Notes: a model not told the origin generated them from the letters alone. A stretch of DNA of 47,543 nucleotides from Opitutia bacterium (GCA_947453695.1 CANGHW010000028.1:1-47543); one strand, 5' to 3'; positions 17,943-27,732 are shown, numbered from the stretch's first letter. Numbers and translations are program-made.

Positions 17943-20162
17943 ATGAAATCAGCCCTGACGTTTTCCAAGCAGCATCTCTTTCCCGCAGTCGTGGCCATGT
18001 CGTTGGCCCTGCTCCTAGGTTCGATGATTTGGATGAAGGATATCGAGAACATCACGCTCGATCTTAGGACCAAAGCACGCGTGCCGTGGCAGGTGCCAAT
18101 GGCTGATCCGCAGCAGTTGGTGGTCGCCATCGACGAGGAGAGTGTGGCCGATTACAAAGCGTGGCCTTGGCCCCGTCGGGTTCACGGATTGTTTTTGGCT
18201 TTGGTGGGGCAAACGAAGCCGGCGGTGATTAGTTGGGATATTCTGTTTACGGAACCGTCAGAAGATGACGAACGGTTCATCCGGGGATTAAAATCAACCG
18301 AGGCGAATGTGGTTTTCGGTGCGGTTACAGGCGAGAACGGTGTAGCGGGGGAGCGCGAGCCCGAGGGCCTGTTGCCGGACGATCCGATCGTGAAGGCGTC
18401 AAGGCTCGTTTCTTTGAAAAATGTGACCGGCGATCGGTCCAAGGTTATTACCAAGCCTCGCGTGATGTTGCCGGCGGGAGAACTTGCGACGCTCAGTAAG
18501 TCGGCGTTGGTCGATACCCCGCCGGGCTCCGACGGAGTGAGGCGTCGGGTGCCGTTAATTATTCGGATCGGTGATAATATCTATCCCACGCTCTCGTTAA
18601 CCAGCATTATCGAACTTTGGAAGGTTCAGCCGGATGAAGTGACCGTGCGGATCGGGGACGCGATCGAGATCAATAACGCCTATGCCAAGCGTTCGATTCC
18701 AATCGATGAAACCGGATCGTTTTTGGTAAACTATCGCTATTCCACGGACGGTTTTCACACCGTGGGCTACAGCTACCTCACGAGCAATCTGAACAAGAAA
18801 TTCGTGAAGAAAGAGGAGGTAAAGGTGCCCGATACTACTGGTCGCATTCTGATGGTGGGGCAGACCGCGGCAGGTCTCTCCGACATTGGGCCATCTCCCT
18901 TTTCAGCCCTTACACCTCTGGTGCTCGTTCATTCGAACGTCATCGATAACGTGTTGCGCGCGGATTACGCGCGTGAGCTGCCATGGTGGCCAGTGTGGAT
19001 CGGCGCGGTCGTTATGGGGGCGGGCGGGCTGCGTTATTTATCCCAGCGGAAACTTGGCGCCCAGGCGTTGTTCGGTCTCGGCGTGCCCGTTGCTTATGTC
19101 GGTATTGCCACGCTGCTGTGGATCGTAAGTAGTCGCTGGCTGCCGGTGGTTTGGCCGGTGGTTGGATTCATTTCGTTGCAGGTCTTCATGATCGCTCGGC
19201 GTCTCATCGCCGAGCAGAAGGCTAAGGAACAGATCAAGGGGATGTTCGGCGCCTACGTGTCGCCTGAGCTAGTTAACCGCATGGTCGCGTCGGGCGAGTC
19301 GCCTCAGTTGGGCGGTCACGACGCGGAAATCACCGCGTATTTCTCAGACATCCAGGGCTTCTCCACGTTTTCCGAGAAACTGAAATCAGGTCCGCTGGTG
19401 GAGTTGATGAACGAATACCTCACCGCCTGCACTGACATTGTGCAGGAGCAGGGCGGCACGTTGGACAAATATATTGGTGATGCGGTCGTCGCGATGTTTG
19501 GCGCCCCGATCCCCATGGAGGACCATGCTTACCGGGCCTGCGTCGCGACGCAGAAAGTGCACATTAAGCTCGGCGAGCTCCGCGAGAAATGGAAGAGCGA
19601 AGGGGAAAAATGGCCGTCCATTGTATGGAAGATGCAGTCGCGCATCGGCCTGAATACCGGCGTCTGCATGATCGGCAACATGGGCAGCCGCACGCGTTTC
19701 AATTACACGATGATGGGTGACGACGTGAATCTCGCTGCCCGGATGGAATCGGGAGCCAAGAGCTGGGGCACCTACACCATGTGCTCCGAGGCGACCAAGC
19801 TTTCCTGCGAAAAGCATGGCGGAGACCACGTCGTTTTCCGTCCGTTGGGGCGCATTGTGGTCAAAGGTCGGACCAAGGCGGTTCCGATCTACGAAATCGT
19901 CGGACTAAAGGAACACGTCTCGGACAAGACTCGAGAATGCCTCGCTTTGTTTGAGCAGGGCCTGACCAAGTATTACGACCGGGACTGGGACGGCGCCCTT
20001 GCACTCTTCGCGAAGAGCAGCGAGCTGGAGCTCAATGTTCCCGGAGTGACTCCTGGCGTGGTAAGCAATCCCTCGCTCGTTTACATCGACATTACCGAGC
20101 ACTTTAAAGTCGAGCCGCCACCGGAAAACTGGGGCGGCGTATACGTAATGAAGGAAAAATAA
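17943..20162 (+). CDS. CHASE2-domain adenylate cyclase
   Basis: The protein has 739 residues. An N-terminal helix (about 12-30) is followed by a periplasmic CHASE2 sensor domain (about 35-330: VVAIDEESVADYKAWPWPR, SWDILFTEP). Three membrane helices lie at about 345-415. The class III cyclase domain is at about 460-650. The two metal-binding aspartates are D469 (FSDIQGF) and D513 (IGDAVVAMFG). Lys509 and Asp594 fit the ATP-selecting pair. Asn596 and Arg600 (NLAARME) are the transition-state residues. All catalytic positions are therefore present and cAMP production is expected. A C-terminal tail of about 80 residues resembles the helical segment found after such cyclases. The next gene encodes an exported FecR-domain protein, a frequent neighbour. 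Confidence 0.92.
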   Translation: MKSALTFSKQHLFPAVVAMSLALLLGSMIWMKDIENITLDLRTKARVPWQVPMADPQQLVVAIDEESVADYKAWPWPRRVHGLFLALVGQTKPAVISWDILFTEPSEDDERFIRGLKSTEANVVFGAVTGENGVAGEREPEGLLPDDPIVKASRLVSLKNVTGDRSKVITKPRVMLPAGELATLSKSALVDTPPGSDGVRRRVPLIIRIGDNIYPTLSLTSIIELWKVQPDEVTVRIGDAIEINNAYAKRSIPIDETGSFLVNYRYSTDGFHTVGYSYLTSNLNKKFVKKEEVKVPDTTGRILMVGQTAAGLSDIGPSPFSALTPLVLVHSNVIDNVLRADYARELPWWPVWIGAVVMGAGGLRYLSQRKLGAQALFGLGVPVAYVGIATLLWIVSSRWLPVVWPVVGFISLQVFMIARRLIAEQKAKEQIKGMFGAYVSPELVNRMVASGESPQLGGHDAEITAYFSDIQGFSTFSEKLKSGPLVELMNEYLTACTDIVQEQGGTLDKYIGDAVVAMFGAPIPMEDHAYRACVATQKVHIKLGELREKWKSEGEKWPSIVWKMQSRIGLNTGVCMIGNMGSRTRFNYTMMGDDVNLAARMESGAKSWGTYTMCSEATKLSCEKHGGDHVVFRPLGRIVVKGRTKAVPIYEIVGLKEHVSDKTRECLALFEQGLTKYYDRDWDGALALFAKSSELELNVPGVTPGVVSNPSLVYIDITEHFKVEPPPENWGGVYVMKEK

Positions 20163-20343
20163 CCGCCGCTTTCTGCCTCATACCACGATTACGGGGAAAC
20201 TGACGGGGTTTAACACAATGCAAGTGTTTTTTGGACCGAGTTTTGCTTACAAGTTAGACATCTCGGCGCTAAGTCGCTGAATTGCCAACGCGATCGAAAC
20301 TCCGTTTCCCTCTGTGTCGTCTCTTCAACCAGTATATTCAGGA

Positions 20344-20372
20344 TTGCATTAATTTTTTTGTTCATCGATATT
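20344..20372 (+). promoter_or_regulatory. possible promoter of the FecR-domain gene
   Basis: TTGCAT (20344-20349) and GATATT (20367-20372) are separated by 17 bp in the AT-rich part of the 264-bp gap after the cyclase gene. Matches to the sigma-70 consensus are only 3/6 and 4/6. The position would give a leader of about 50 nt. No terminator was found between the cyclase and this site, so read-through is also possible. Confidence 0.3.
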
Positions 20373-20426
20373 GCAAGCCATCGTCTATTTGTCGCCTAAC
20401 ACCTTCCACCAATAACCAGTCCCACC

Positions 20427-21959
20427 ATGAGGCATCTCACTAAACTACTGTCGTTTATCCCTGCGGGCTTGCTCGCGGTTTCTCTGTTGGCCACGAGCGC
20501 TTCGGCGCGCGATGCCAAGATCGTCAAGAAGGTTGGCGACGGTGTTGCAACCGTTACGCTACCAAATGGTTCTAAGGTCCCGGCGACTGAGAACCTCACC
20601 GTGCCGGAGGGATCAACCATTCAGACCGAATTGGGCGCTGAAATTTACGTCGAAGCGACCACGGGTGTTGTGGCGACGATCAAGGCGAACTCCAAAGTTA
20701 AGGTCGAGAAACCGGCCGCTTCTCTCGATTTGGATGCTGTCCTTGATCTCCAACAAGGTAACGTCGTTTCACAGATTGATCCGAAGCAAAAGGCCAAGTA
20801 TGGCGTCCGCACTCCCAAGGGTGTTGCCGCAGCACGAGGCACTGTTTACGTGGTGACTGTGAATGGAAACAGCTACTCGGTTGCGACCTTCTCGGGTGCC
20901 GTTACCGTTACTCCAATATTGCCAGGTGGCGGGACCGGAACCCCAGTCCAAGTCGGCACGGGCACTGTGTCGTCGAACGGAACCGCCCCAGTGACGCTGG
21001 CCAATGCGCCGACGACTGGCGCCAATGCGGTAAACATTACCGAAATCGCCCAAGCTGCTGTTACCGCAGTAGCTGTTGTGGCTCAGCAAGCCCAAGCAGC
21101 CGCTACGGCGGCAGGTGGTCAAGCGACTGCCGCACAAACCGCGGCTGTAACCGCAGCCGCCGACTTGCTCACTTCGACTATGTCCACCGTTGTCACCACG
21201 GCGGCTTCACAGACAAATGGGTCGACGCTGATTGCTGCGGTTGCTGCCCAAGCCTCTGCGGCCGCACCAGCTCAGGCTGCGGCTATCGTAACAGCGGCCG
21301 TCTCCGCCTCCAGCTCGACAAACGCCGTTTCGGTCGCTCAGGCGGTCACGCAGGCGGCAGCTCAAGGTGTATCTCAGACGGCGGCAGCCACTGCAGCGAA
21401 GTCCACGACTGACAGCACCGCGGCGGCCACCACGGGTGCAGCTGCATCAGCTTCGGCCGTGCAAGACGTAGCTAAGGCTGCGGCAGCCGCACTCACCACC
21501 AAGGTCGGCGCTACTCAGGCTGCCTCGGCTGCTCAGACTGTTTCCCAAGCCGCTTCCACTGGCGCTACTGCCGGTGTCGTCGCTGGCTCTGGTGCAACTG
21601 CGGGCTCGGCGGCTGCCACTGCTGCGGCGAACGCCGTCGGAACTTCGATTGCTCAGTCGGCTGCCCAAGGTGCTGCGCAAGGTGCAAGCACAGGCGCCAA
21701 CGCAACTCAAGCGGCGGCGATCGCGCAAAGCGCCGCTACGGGTGCTTCGCAGGGTTCGACGAACGCAGGCGCAAGTAACGTTTCAACGTCCACCGTCGCG
21801 ACTAGCGCCGCTACGGGTGCTTCAGCAGGCGCTTCAACTGCAACGAACACCGTGACCGTGGCTCCGCCCACCAACGTTACGACCCCGACGACCCCGACGA
21901 CTCCGACGACGCCGATCACACCGATCGATCCGTCAATCAACGTGAGCCCAAGCCGCTAA
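20427..21959 (+). CDS. exported FecR-domain protein with long Ala/Thr/Ser/Gln-rich tail
   Basis: The protein has 510 residues. A Sec signal ends near ATSASA (residue 28). Residues of about 35-170 form a FecR-type domain (ATVTLPNGSKVPATENLTV, YGVRTPKGVAAARGTVYVV). From about residue 195 to 485 the protein is nearly all Ala, Thr, Ser, Gln, Val and Gly, with recurring QAA, SAATGAS and QGAS words. It ends in a TTPTTPTTPTTP stretch. No lipobox, sortase or PEP-CTERM signal is visible, so its anchoring is unknown. FecR domains often bind or report on surface components. The tail may form long helices or a surface fibre. Position after the CHASE2 cyclase suggests a shared sensory or envelope role. 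An intrinsic terminator follows 24 bp after the stop. Confidence 0.82.
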   Translation: MRHLTKLLSFIPAGLLAVSLLATSASARDAKIVKKVGDGVATVTLPNGSKVPATENLTVPEGSTIQTELGAEIYVEATTGVVATIKANSKVKVEKPAASLDLDAVLDLQQGNVVSQIDPKQKAKYGVRTPKGVAAARGTVYVVTVNGNSYSVATFSGAVTVTPILPGGGTGTPVQVGTGTVSSNGTAPVTLANAPTTGANAVNITEIAQAAVTAVAVVAQQAQAAATAAGGQATAAQTAAVTAAADLLTSTMSTVVTTAASQTNGSTLIAAVAAQASAAAPAQAAAIVTAAVSASSSTNAVSVAQAVTQAAAQGVSQTAAATAAKSTTDSTAAATTGAAASASAVQDVAKAAAAALTTKVGATQAASAAQTVSQAASTGATAGVVAGSGATAGSAAATAAANAVGTSIAQSAAQGAAQGASTGANATQAAAIAQSAATGASQGSTNAGASNVSTSTVATSAATGASAGASTATNTVTVAPPTNVTTPTTPTTPTTPITPIDPSINVSPSR

Positions 21960-21982
21960 TTCTAGTAAGATTCTCCAAATCT

Positions 21983-22015
21983 AAGCACCGGCCCGATGGG
22001 CCGGTGCTTTTTTTT
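21983..22015 (+). terminator. rho-independent terminator after the FecR gene
   Basis: A perfect 12-bp stem (AAGCACCGGCCC, loop GAT, GGGCCGGTGCTT) runs directly into a run of T. It lies 24 bp after the FecR-protein stop and ends the cyclase-FecR unit. Confidence 0.95.
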
Positions 22016-22149
22016 CGATCCATGCTTCGGCGCGATTCCTAGGATGATTCACTTATTCGGACGCGCATACTTGCCTGCATCGGACAGCGCGGCTATGCCG
22101 ATCAAATAACAATAGACCACGATCCGATACAATAAACTGACTGCAGGTG

Positions 22150-22171
22150 GCGATACGCCGGAAGGTATCGC
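22150..22171. other. 7-bp inverted repeat in the gap before the HAD gene
   Basis: GCGATAC (22150-22156) and GTATCGC (22165-22171) form a perfect inverted repeat with an 8-nt loop. It lies in the 265-bp AT-richer gap between the FecR terminator and the stop of the minus-strand HAD gene. No T-run follows. Nothing else was recognised in this gap. Confidence 0.25.
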
Positions 22172-22280
22172 ATTCCAACGAGCAACACTGACCAGACAGC
22201 TTACGCCTAGCTTAGGTTAAGTTACTTCCGAGCGGTTGGGGCCTTGATGGTAATGTTCCATCAATACCGCGCTCTAACCG

Positions 22281-23306
22281 TTATTCTAAAAACGATGACT
22301 GTTGGGGCGATTTCGATGCTCGCTTGGCGGCTTGTTCTTCGGGGGTGGCGGTGAGGTGACGTGGCGGCCGGGTGGCTTTCTGGGCCACGGCCGCTTCTCG
22401 GTCGGCGACAATACGATCGCAAATCTGATGGATGTGCATGCGCAGCCACTGGGCGGTGCTGCTCGTGGCCGTATAGTCGGCCGGACCGTAGCCGTGGATG
22501 CGACCGGACTGCAGGAGACGGTCGTTTTGGGCGAATTCCTCGGGCTTGGCGGGGTTGTAGACCGCATAGGCGCGGCCACCGCCGCCTTTGACGACGGAAA
22601 AGCTCGGCACATCGCTGGGACCGTCGGCGATGTAGATCATGTTCTGCAGGGGAATGCGCCGGTCCTCCGAGGCCATCTTGGAGTTCACGTCGATGGCGGG
22701 ATTCTTGTTGGTGCCTTTGTTGATCTCGAAAATTGCCCGGGTCTTCCCGGTATTGTCGATGACCATACCGATCTGGGCGATCTCTGCTTCTGCCTCGAGG
22801 GGCATCTCCTTTTGTTTGAGGAAGCCGGGCTGCAGCGGATTTTCGATGAATTCGCAGGCCCACACGCCGTCGATGTGCTTGGCAATCGCACTGCCGCGCA
22901 CCATCTGCGCAATACCGGTGCTTACCACGTAATGCTCCAGGGAGATTTCGTGTTTCTGATACTCGGGCTTCTCCGCGACGAAGGTTTTGGCGCGGTCAAA
23001 AAAATCCGGTAGGCCCGGGTAGAATTGGATGTCGGCTCCACAGTCGAAGAGGATCTTGTTGTTCAGACCGGCGAGCGGGCCGGCTTGGGTATAGGTTAGG
23101 AGGTGATTGAGATAGCCTAGCTCCCCGGCAAGATGATAGCCACGACGGCGATATTGCTCGATGAGGGCATTGGTTTCCGCCCAGAAATTTGCCTCGTCGA
23201 TGCCGTAGCGGCGGAAGAGGGGCGACTGCATGTATTCCGGGATTAAGGTCTTGTCGAAATCCCAGATGCACGCGATGGTGTTTTGTGTGAAGAGTGTCGT
23301 GGCCAT
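22281..23306 (-). CDS. HAD-superfamily hydrolase (phosphatase-like)
   Basis: The protein has 341 residues. Motif I is WDFDKTL (D16 nucleophile and D18), typical of HAD phosphatases. Motif IV is YIADGPSDVPSF, which supplies the Mg2+ acidic residues. A large insertion between motif I and the core (about residues 25-110) acts as a cap. The last 50 residues are charged and low-complexity. The family removes phosphate from small molecules; the substrate here is unknown. The gene is divergent from prfA with a 111-bp gap. Confidence 0.8.
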   Translation of the reverse strand: MATTLFTQNTIACIWDFDKTLIPEYMQSPLFRRYGIDEANFWAETNALIEQYRRRGYHLAGELGYLNHLLTYTQAGPLAGLNNKILFDCGADIQFYPGLPDFFDRAKTFVAEKPEYQKHEISLEHYVVSTGIAQMVRGSAIAKHIDGVWACEFIENPLQPGFLKQKEMPLEAEAEIAQIGMVIDNTGKTRAIFEINKGTNKNPAIDVNSKMASEDRRIPLQNMIYIADGPSDVPSFSVVKGGGGRAYAVYNPAKPEEFAQNDRLLQSGRIHGYGPADYTATSSTAQWLRMHIHQICDRIVADREAAVAQKATRPPRHLTATPEEQAAKRASKSPQQSSFLE

Positions 23307-23417
23307 GGCAGATCAGCACCGGTAGGCGGAACTCGCCTTGCGAACCGAAGGGTCGCAGTGGAGCCGCTGCCGGCGGCTCGCGCAATTCGCAAATCATCGT
23401 TTGGCACCTCTGTTTTC

Positions 23418-24539
23418 ATGGACGAACTCCCTTCCATTTTTCCCTTTCAGCGCCGCTTGGACGAACTCGCGGCGCATATGGCGGAGCCGTCGTTTTACGG
23501 CAATCCGCGCAAGGCCGCGGAAATCACCCGGGAGCATCAGAAGCTCACTCAACTCATTGCGGAGCATGAGCTGCATGCCAAGATCGAGCGTGAGGTCGCC
23601 GAGGCGGTCTCGCTGGCGAAAGATCAAACCGTCGATGCGGGAATGCGGGAGCTGGCCGAGGCGGAGATGCCGGAACTGCAAAATCGGCTCAAGGCACTGC
23701 GTGAAACCGTGCTCTTGGCCATGATCCCGCCGGACCCGACGGATTCACGGAATACGGTGATGGAAATCCGCGCCGGCACCGGCGGGGACGAGGCGACACT
23801 GTTTGCGGCGGACCTATTTCGGCTCTATTCGAAATATGCGGACTCCCGGGGGTGGAAGATCCAGCCCATGAGTAGCAGTTATTCGGAGCGAGGTGGTTTC
23901 AAAGAGGTCATTTTCCTTATTACCGGCGTGGACGTCTACAAGCAGCTCAAGTTCGAGAGCGGCGTGCATCGCGTGAAACGTGTGCCGGTAACCGAGGCCA
24001 GTGGGCGCATCCACACCTCCACCGTCACGGTGGCCGTTCTACCGGAGGCCGAGGAAGTTGATATTCTGATCGACCCCCAGGACTTGGAAATCACCGTCGC
24101 GCGCGCCAGTGGTCCGGGCGGACAGGGCGTGAACACGACGGATTCAGCGGTGCAAATCGTCCACAAACCAACCGGATTGATCGTCACCTGCGCGGATGAG
24201 CGCTCGCAGCTGAAGAACAAGGCGAAGGCGATGACCGTCTTGCGTTCTCGCCTGCTGAAGCGACGTGAAGATGAAGAGCGGGCGAAGTATGCCGCGGTGC
24301 GCCGCAGCCAGATTGGCTCCGGTGACCGCAGTGAACGCATCCGCACTTATCACTATCTCCAAAATCGAGTCACCGAACACCGCATCGGCCTTACGCTGTA
24401 TTCGCTTCCGCAGGTGATGGAGGGAGAGATCGACGCGATCATTACTGGCCTCCAAAAGGCTGACTATGAGGAAAAGTTGGCGGCACTTACCGGCCAAGTT
24501 TATCGGCCCATCCACGCCAACCTAGCCGATGAGGACTAA
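23418..24539 (+). CDS. prfA: peptide chain release factor 1
   Basis: The protein has 373 residues. The GGQ motif that enters the peptidyl-transferase centre is at 234-236 (SGPGGQGVN). The stop-codon reading motif is P190-V-T192, the P-x-T form of RF1, so UAA and UAG are recognised. The start chosen is the ATG at 23418 (MDELPSIFPFQ). The 45 upstream codons in frame have no homology to RF1. prmC, which methylates the GGQ glutamine, follows 3 bp after the stop in the usual pairing. Confidence 0.96.
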   Translation: MDELPSIFPFQRRLDELAAHMAEPSFYGNPRKAAEITREHQKLTQLIAEHELHAKIEREVAEAVSLAKDQTVDAGMRELAEAEMPELQNRLKALRETVLLAMIPPDPTDSRNTVMEIRAGTGGDEATLFAADLFRLYSKYADSRGWKIQPMSSSYSERGGFKEVIFLITGVDVYKQLKFESGVHRVKRVPVTEASGRIHTSTVTVAVLPEAEEVDILIDPQDLEITVARASGPGGQGVNTTDSAVQIVHKPTGLIVTCADERSQLKNKAKAMTVLRSRLLKRREDEERAKYAAVRRSQIGSGDRSERIRTYHYLQNRVTEHRIGLTLYSLPQVMEGEIDAIITGLQKADYEEKLAALTGQVYRPIHANLADED

Positions 24540-24542
24540 TCG

Positions 24543-25385
24543 ATGCTGACCATCCTTGAGATCATCAAGAAGACGACGGATTTTTTTGCGGCCAAAGGGA
24601 TTGATTCGCCGCGGCTCAATGCCGAGCTCTTGATTGGTCATGCCCTTGGTTTGAAGCGGATGGCGCTCTATCTGCAGTTTGAGCGACCCTTGGCGGAGAC
24701 GGAGTTGGAGAAAATTCGGCCACTCGTGCGGCGGCGGAGCCAGCGCGAGCCGCTGCAATACATCATGGGTGAAACCGACTTTCGCGGACTCATGATTAAG
24801 GTGGATCGTCGGGCATTAATTCCCCGTCCGGAGACGGAGTTACTGGTAGAGCACGCGATCGCGGAGGCGAAGGAGCCCGCTACGATTCTCGATCTCGGCA
24901 CGGGATCGGGCGTGATTGCATTGTCGCTCGCGGTGGCGTTTCCGGCCGCTCAGGTGGTTGCGATTGATCTCAGTGCCGATGCATTGGCGCTGGCGCGAGA
25001 GAATGCCGCGAAATGTGCCGTCGCGGAACGAGTGACCTTCCTGCAATCCCATTGGTTTGACGCCGTTCCGCTGGACCGGCCGTTTGATCTTATCGTCTCC
25101 AATCCGCCGTATCTGACCGCCGAGGAAACGGCCGCGACCACGCCGGAGGTGCGAGGCTACGAGCCGGCTCGAGCCCTGACCGCGGCGGAGGGTGGAGTGG
25201 CCGATCTCCGGACGATTTTACAGCAGGCCCCGCGGTTTCTGGCTGAGAAGGGCGTGCTGCTCGTGGAGACCGGCATCGCCCAGCATGGAGAACTCAAGGC
25301 AATCGCGACCAATGCCGGCTTTTCGCGCTGCGAGGGACGTCAGGATCTTACCGGACGCGACCGCTACGTGTTGGCGTGGCGCTAG
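24543..25385 (+). CDS. prmC: release factor N5-glutamine methyltransferase
   Basis: The protein has 280 residues. The N-terminal helical domain (about 1-75) that holds the release factor is followed by a class I methyltransferase domain with ILDLGTGSGVIALSLA (SAM loop) and the substrate-glutamine motif NPPY at 187-190. It transfers a methyl group to the GGQ glutamine of RF1 and RF2. It lies 3 bp after prfA and is certainly co-transcribed with it. It converges on the Prc gene with a 15-bp gap. Confidence 0.95.
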   Translation: MLTILEIIKKTTDFFAAKGIDSPRLNAELLIGHALGLKRMALYLQFERPLAETELEKIRPLVRRRSQREPLQYIMGETDFRGLMIKVDRRALIPRPETELLVEHAIAEAKEPATILDLGTGSGVIALSLAVAFPAAQVVAIDLSADALALARENAAKCAVAERVTFLQSHWFDAVPLDRPFDLIVSNPPYLTAEETAATTPEVRGYEPARALTAAEGGVADLRTILQQAPRFLAEKGVLLVETGIAQHGELKAIATNAGFSRCEGRQDLTGRDRYVLAWR

Positions 25386-25400
25386 CCGACCGGGTCGGGC

Positions 25401-27626
25401 TCAACCGCCGCTGGCGGCGGTGAGGGGTGGACGATTGCTCGCCCACAAATCGCGGTTAGCGCCGAGTTGGATGGCATCGTTTACGATGCGAAGCGTCTCA
25501 CGCAGGTGGATATCGGCTTTGACGTAAGTGTCATTCTCTTCCTCGGCCGCGTCTTCCTCATCCTCTCCGGCTTCCTTGTCCGCGTCTTTCTTGGGAGCCT
25601 TGATACGGGGTTGGGGCGGAGGGCCCAGCCGAAATTCTTTGAAGGTGAAATCTCCTTTAGCGAGGACCTTCTTCTCGGCGTTCATTTGTTTGCGAAACGC
25701 ATCATCCGCCTCTTTTTGCTTTTGCCGTTCATCAAGGTTTACGGAAATGAGTTTCTGCTCCTGCCGGACTTTGAACCATTCGATGTTTTTCCGCAGGTAG
25801 GCGAATTCATCGAGCTTGGCCTGACGTTCCAGGCTGGATTGGCGCAGCGGCGTGAGAACTTTCGCATCGAGTGGCGAGCCTTCAAAGGAGCTGGTGGGGA
25901 TCTTGTCCCAGACGAGTGCGTGGGGCAGGTCGGATTCGCCGATGCCCGACATGTAGCTAGAGACCGACGGCAGAACGATGTCAGGAATGACGCCCTTGAG
26001 CTGGGTGGAGTCGCCGCTGGGCAGGTAGTATTTCTGGATGGTGAACTTAGCCGCACCGGTTTTGGCCGGCGTGCCATCTTTGTTGGTGGTGAAGCGAAGC
26101 GCTTGATTGAGCTGGCGCATTTCCACCACGGATTGGACGGAGCCCTTACCGTGGGTGGAGGTGTCGCCCACAATGACGGCACGACCGTAATTTTGCAGAG
26201 CGCCCGTCACGATTTCCGAGGCCGAGGCGCTGAAGCGATCGACGAGCACGGCCAGCGGACCGGTGTAGGCGATGGTGTCGTTATTGTCGGTGTCGACTTG
26301 GATTTCGCCGTTATAGTTTTTCACCTGCACGACCGGGCCCTTCTTGATGAAGAGGCCGGCTAGTTCGATGGCCTCGGTAAGGTAGCCTCCGCCATTGCGA
26401 CGCAAGTCGAGCACCAGGCCTTGCACTCCCTGCTTCTTCAGCTGTTCGATCAGGCGGGCGACATCCTTGGAGGCGGTGCTCTTCTCGGAATCGGTGTCAC
26501 CGTCATCATCGGCGTAGAATGCCGGTAGCGTAATAACCCCGAGGGACTGCTCCTTGCCTTCGGCGCCAGGCACCTGGAAAACGGCGGCACGCGCGCGGGC
26601 GGAGTTGAGTTTTACCATGTCGCGAGTGATCACGATTTCCTTGCGCACCGAAGGATCGGTTGCGTCCGCCGGTTGGACGAGGAGGTGAACATCAGTTCCC
26701 TTTTCTCCCCGAATCATATCGACGATTTTACGGAGCTTCATGCCGATGATTTCGACCGGCTCCTTGCCCGTTTGCGCGACGGAGATGATCTTGTCGTTGG
26801 GCTTCAGCACCCGGCCAAGATCGGCCGGACCACCGGGGATGATTTCCTTGACGATGCAATTGTCATCTTCGAGGCCGAGCAATGCGCCGATGCCGAAGAG
26901 CTTCAGCTTCATTTGAATTCCAAAGTCTTCGAACGTCTGGGCGGAGAAATAGGTCGAGTGGGGATCGTAGAGGTGCGAGATCGTGCTGAGATAGAGCTCG
27001 GCGAGGTTGTCGCCTTCGATTTCCGCCACGTTTTTCAGCATGCGCTCGTAGCGCTTTTGAATGGTTTTGCGCGCCTCTTCTGGCGATTTCTTGTTCAGAA
27101 TTTCGCCGAGGAGTTCGAATTTCAGACGCTTGCGCCAGAGTTCGTCAGCCGCAGTGGCGGTGGCCGGCCATTCTGACTTGGTGCGGTCGGCGCGGTAGGT
27201 GTCTTGGGTCGTGAAATCGGTATCCTTTTTCAGTTCTTCGAAGATCCAGTTCACCCGACTTTCGACCCGCGATTGATAGACAGCGAAGATCTCGTAGGCG
27301 GCGTCGATGTTGCCGAGGAAGGCGGTGTTGTAATAAACGTTCTTACCGTAACGTTCAGTAAAGGCTGCCTTGTCGCTGCCCAGGAAAAACAGGTGTTGGC
27401 CGTCGAGCTCCGCCATGTAGTCGGGCACGACCTGGGAGTAATCCGTGCTCCGGACCGAGTCCCGGGCGTAGTGAGCTTGTTCCAAGAGCTTCACGAGGGT
27501 GGTGGCTTCGGCCTTGAGCGTATCGGAAGTGACGAACTTGCGATCCTGTGCCGCCCAGGCGCCGGCGAGTGCGGCGATGAAGCAGATGAGGGCGGTCAGA
27601 CGGCGGAAGTGGGAAGCGCGGATCAT
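25401..27626 (-). CDS. prc: C-terminal (tail-specific) processing protease, S41 family
   Basis: The protein has 741 residues, close to E. coli Prc (682). An N-terminal signal segment (LTALICFIAALAGAWA) directs it to the periplasm. A helical N-domain is followed by a PDZ domain at about 245-325 (IIPGGPADLGRVLKPNDKII). In the S41 protease domain the catalytic dyad is Ser468 in FSASASEIV and Lys494 in THGKGSVQ. The spacing is 26, one residue longer than in E. coli Tsp. The C-terminal 150 residues match the Tsp extension, with a very acidic linker near 690-715. It degrades or trims periplasmic proteins with nonpolar C-termini. It lies 106 bp downstream of a rhomboid-like gene on the same strand. 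Confidence 0.92.
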   Translation of the reverse strand: MIRASHFRRLTALICFIAALAGAWAAQDRKFVTSDTLKAEATTLVKLLEQAHYARDSVRSTDYSQVVPDYMAELDGQHLFFLGSDKAAFTERYGKNVYYNTAFLGNIDAAYEIFAVYQSRVESRVNWIFEELKKDTDFTTQDTYRADRTKSEWPATATAADELWRKRLKFELLGEILNKKSPEEARKTIQKRYERMLKNVAEIEGDNLAELYLSTISHLYDPHSTYFSAQTFEDFGIQMKLKLFGIGALLGLEDDNCIVKEIIPGGPADLGRVLKPNDKIISVAQTGKEPVEIIGMKLRKIVDMIRGEKGTDVHLLVQPADATDPSVRKEIVITRDMVKLNSARARAAVFQVPGAEGKEQSLGVITLPAFYADDDGDTDSEKSTASKDVARLIEQLKKQGVQGLVLDLRRNGGGYLTEAIELAGLFIKKGPVVQVKNYNGEIQVDTDNNDTIAYTGPLAVLVDRFSASASEIVTGALQNYGRAVIVGDTSTHGKGSVQSVVEMRQLNQALRFTTNKDGTPAKTGAAKFTIQKYYLPSGDSTQLKGVIPDIVLPSVSSYMSGIGESDLPHALVWDKIPTSSFEGSPLDAKVLTPLRQSSLERQAKLDEFAYLRKNIEWFKVRQEQKLISVNLDERQKQKEADDAFRKQMNAEKKVLAKGDFTFKEFRLGPPPQPRIKAPKKDADKEAGEDEEDAAEEENDTYVKADIHLRETLRIVNDAIQLGANRDLWASNRPPLTAASGG

Positions 27627-27732
27627 GGCGTAGTGGGTAAGCGTGAGGCGGAAATTGTTTCAGGTAATCGCAGAACGGCGTTGAATGCGGTGGGGATAAA
27701 ATTGGGTGTTAAGCCAGAAGCAAGCGGGTGAA

